DNA of 64,000 nt, from positions 1 to 64,000 of the forward strand of contig DFOA01000064.1 of NCBI GenBank assembly GCA_002381185.1. Reading direction: 5' to 3'. Below, piece after piece: positions 63,282 to 64,000 of this stretch (the first letter of the stretch is position 1; each line of letters begins with the position of its first letter). The notes under the pieces were generated by a model. The model did no database searches, was not told where the DNA came from, and worked only from the letters and a program-made list of their open reading frames with translations. A program made the position numbers and the translations under genes. Source of the stretch: Firmicutes bacterium UBA3553 (GTDB lineage: Bacteria > Bacillota > Clostridia > Tissierellales > Sedimentibacteraceae).

Positions 63282-64000
63282 CTAATTTTTTATTATTTTT
63301 TTATTTATATATTTTGACAATGTTGTAAAAAGCATAGACTGATACAATACATTAAATTCCACTATATCCCCTAACTTGTATTCAGACTTGCATTCATGAA
63401 TATCTAATATTGTATGGTCACTGCTTGCGCCTAACACTATTATATTCTTGTCCTTGGGCACAATTTTTGATGAATCTCCCACATCCTGGTTACCTAAAGC
63501 AATTATTGCTCTTTTTCTTATTCCTCTGTCTTCATAATGCGCATACTCGCCAAAAGCATTGACCATAAGTTCACCTACGGGGTGGGTGGGTTTTTCGTTA
63601 ACCTCTATTATTTGTGCTTTCAATACAAATGTATCCTTATCCAGTCCTTCAATGTCAGTATCCCAATAGAGCGGCAAATCCTGCGTGTTAATAATCCCTT
63701 CTCCTATGCGGAGATGATTTATTTTTTCAGGCACTCCTCCCCTTACCAATAAGGGCAGAGTCGTTGTTCCCCCTCCTGACACTATATTAAGTTTTCTGTT
63801 TAATATTTTTTCAATATCATCTGCAGCTTCCGAAAGCTCTGTTAAATTTTTGTTTGTAGGCGCCACTGAACCGTAACAGCTTAAATTAGTTCCTATTCCT
63901 TCCAGAACCAGACTGCTTAGATTATATTCAACAAGCCTGGAAAGATTTATTAGCTCACTTCTTGAAAATACACCTTCTCTTAGGTCACCTAAATCATACA
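63282..64000 (-). CDS. Ornithine/alanine racemase family PLP protein (5' end outside window)
   Basis: At least 239 residues are in the window; the frame runs off the right edge. DLGDLREGVF, LEGIGTNLSCYGSVAPTN and NIVSGGGTTTLPLL match the ornithine racemase (Orr) group, a PLP barrel related to alanine racemase. The PLP lysine would be in the missing N-terminal part. An internal GTG at about 63864 is not the start, since family-like sequence continues before it. The likely role is D-ornithine formation in ornithine degradation. Confidence 0.85.
   Translation of the reverse strand, partial: YDLGDLREGVFSRSELINLSRLVEYNLSSLVLEGIGTNLSCYGSVAPTNKNLTELSEAADDIEKILNRKLNIVSGGGTTTLPLLVRGGVPEKINHLRIGEGIINTQDLPLYWDTDIEGLDKDTFVLKAQIIEVNEKPTHPVGELMVNAFGEYAHYEDRGIRKRAIIALGNQDVGDSSKIVPKDKNIIVLGASSDHTILDIHECKSEYKLGDIVEFNVLYQSMLFTTLSKYINKKIIKN

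Noticed and set aside
63282..63866. Start of the racemase-like gene at an internal GTG
   Set aside because: The frame continues to the window edge with family-like sequence, so the gene is cut by the edge.

Overview
The window reads as chromosomal DNA of a low-GC, anaerobic, spore-forming Clostridia-type Firmicute. The evidence is AT-rich sequence, strong AGGAGG-type ribosome sites, a T-box leader, a purine riboswitch, sporulation genes (cotJC, ytaF, spoVB), many Fe-S and radical SAM proteins, and amino-acid degradation genes (serine dehydratase, ornithine racemase, a LIV uptake operon). A relative of Sedimentibacter or other Tissierellia would fit, but that is only an impression.

Region by region. 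1-2190: a large serine recombinase ends just before the 3' part of cotJC, the manganese-catalase-like spore coat gene, which starts in mid-protein. This looks like one end of an intervening element inside cotJC, comparable to the skin element of sigK; the rest of the element and the 5' part of cotJC lie left of the window. 2190-6000: an FMN glutamate-synthase-like gene flanked by two similar putative minus-strand small RNA units whose promoters share a TGACATATGTCA-like box, then a DUF1893-DUF3842-ECF S-component operon. 6277-8842: GGDEF, Nudix and HD-GYP genes. 8870-10870: an iron or metal regulon (DtxR-family regulator, flavodoxin, DUF3793, DUF2325) with several GGTTAG-N6-CTAACC boxes. 10929-13020: a regulator, membrane protein and B12-radical SAM operon. 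13170-21450: a patchwork of single genes (acetyltransferases, a kinase, a MerR protein with two DNA-binding domains, a two-repeat helical protein, patB with a divergent XRE regulator, decayed small genes, ytaF).

21770-26770 is a serine block: tRNA-Ser(CGA) with a tRNA-Ser fragment beside it, serS behind a T-box, and sdaAA, sdaAB and a DAACS symporter for serine uptake and deamination. 26868-37050 holds an Fe-S aldo/keto reductase, an AI-2E family permease, a cluster of DnaA boxes, a TIGR01212 radical SAM gene, an S-layer-homology protein, an ABC-F ATPase, alr and glyA. 37173-41944 is a complete livJHMGF operon. 42092-55200 carries an ArsP_2-type permease under a Fur-like box, HU, yabN/mazG, spoVB, recD2, comF, 5-formyl-THF cyclo-ligase, a site-2 protease, a CNNM/CorC protein, DUF5317, and an SPFH plus NfeD pair. 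55207-62220 holds an M23 peptidase and a nupNOPQ-like nucleoside ABC transporter behind a guanine-type riboswitch. The right end has exodeoxyribonuclease III, a 4-OT tautomerase and an ornithine-racemase-like gene cut by the window edge.

The observations I rate highest are the split cotJC gene, the in-phase 11-bp tandem repeats found at two distant gene ends (one arranged as inverted arrays around a terminator), the paired small-RNA-like units at 2215-2404 and 4325-4485, and the DnaA-box cluster at 29187-29282.
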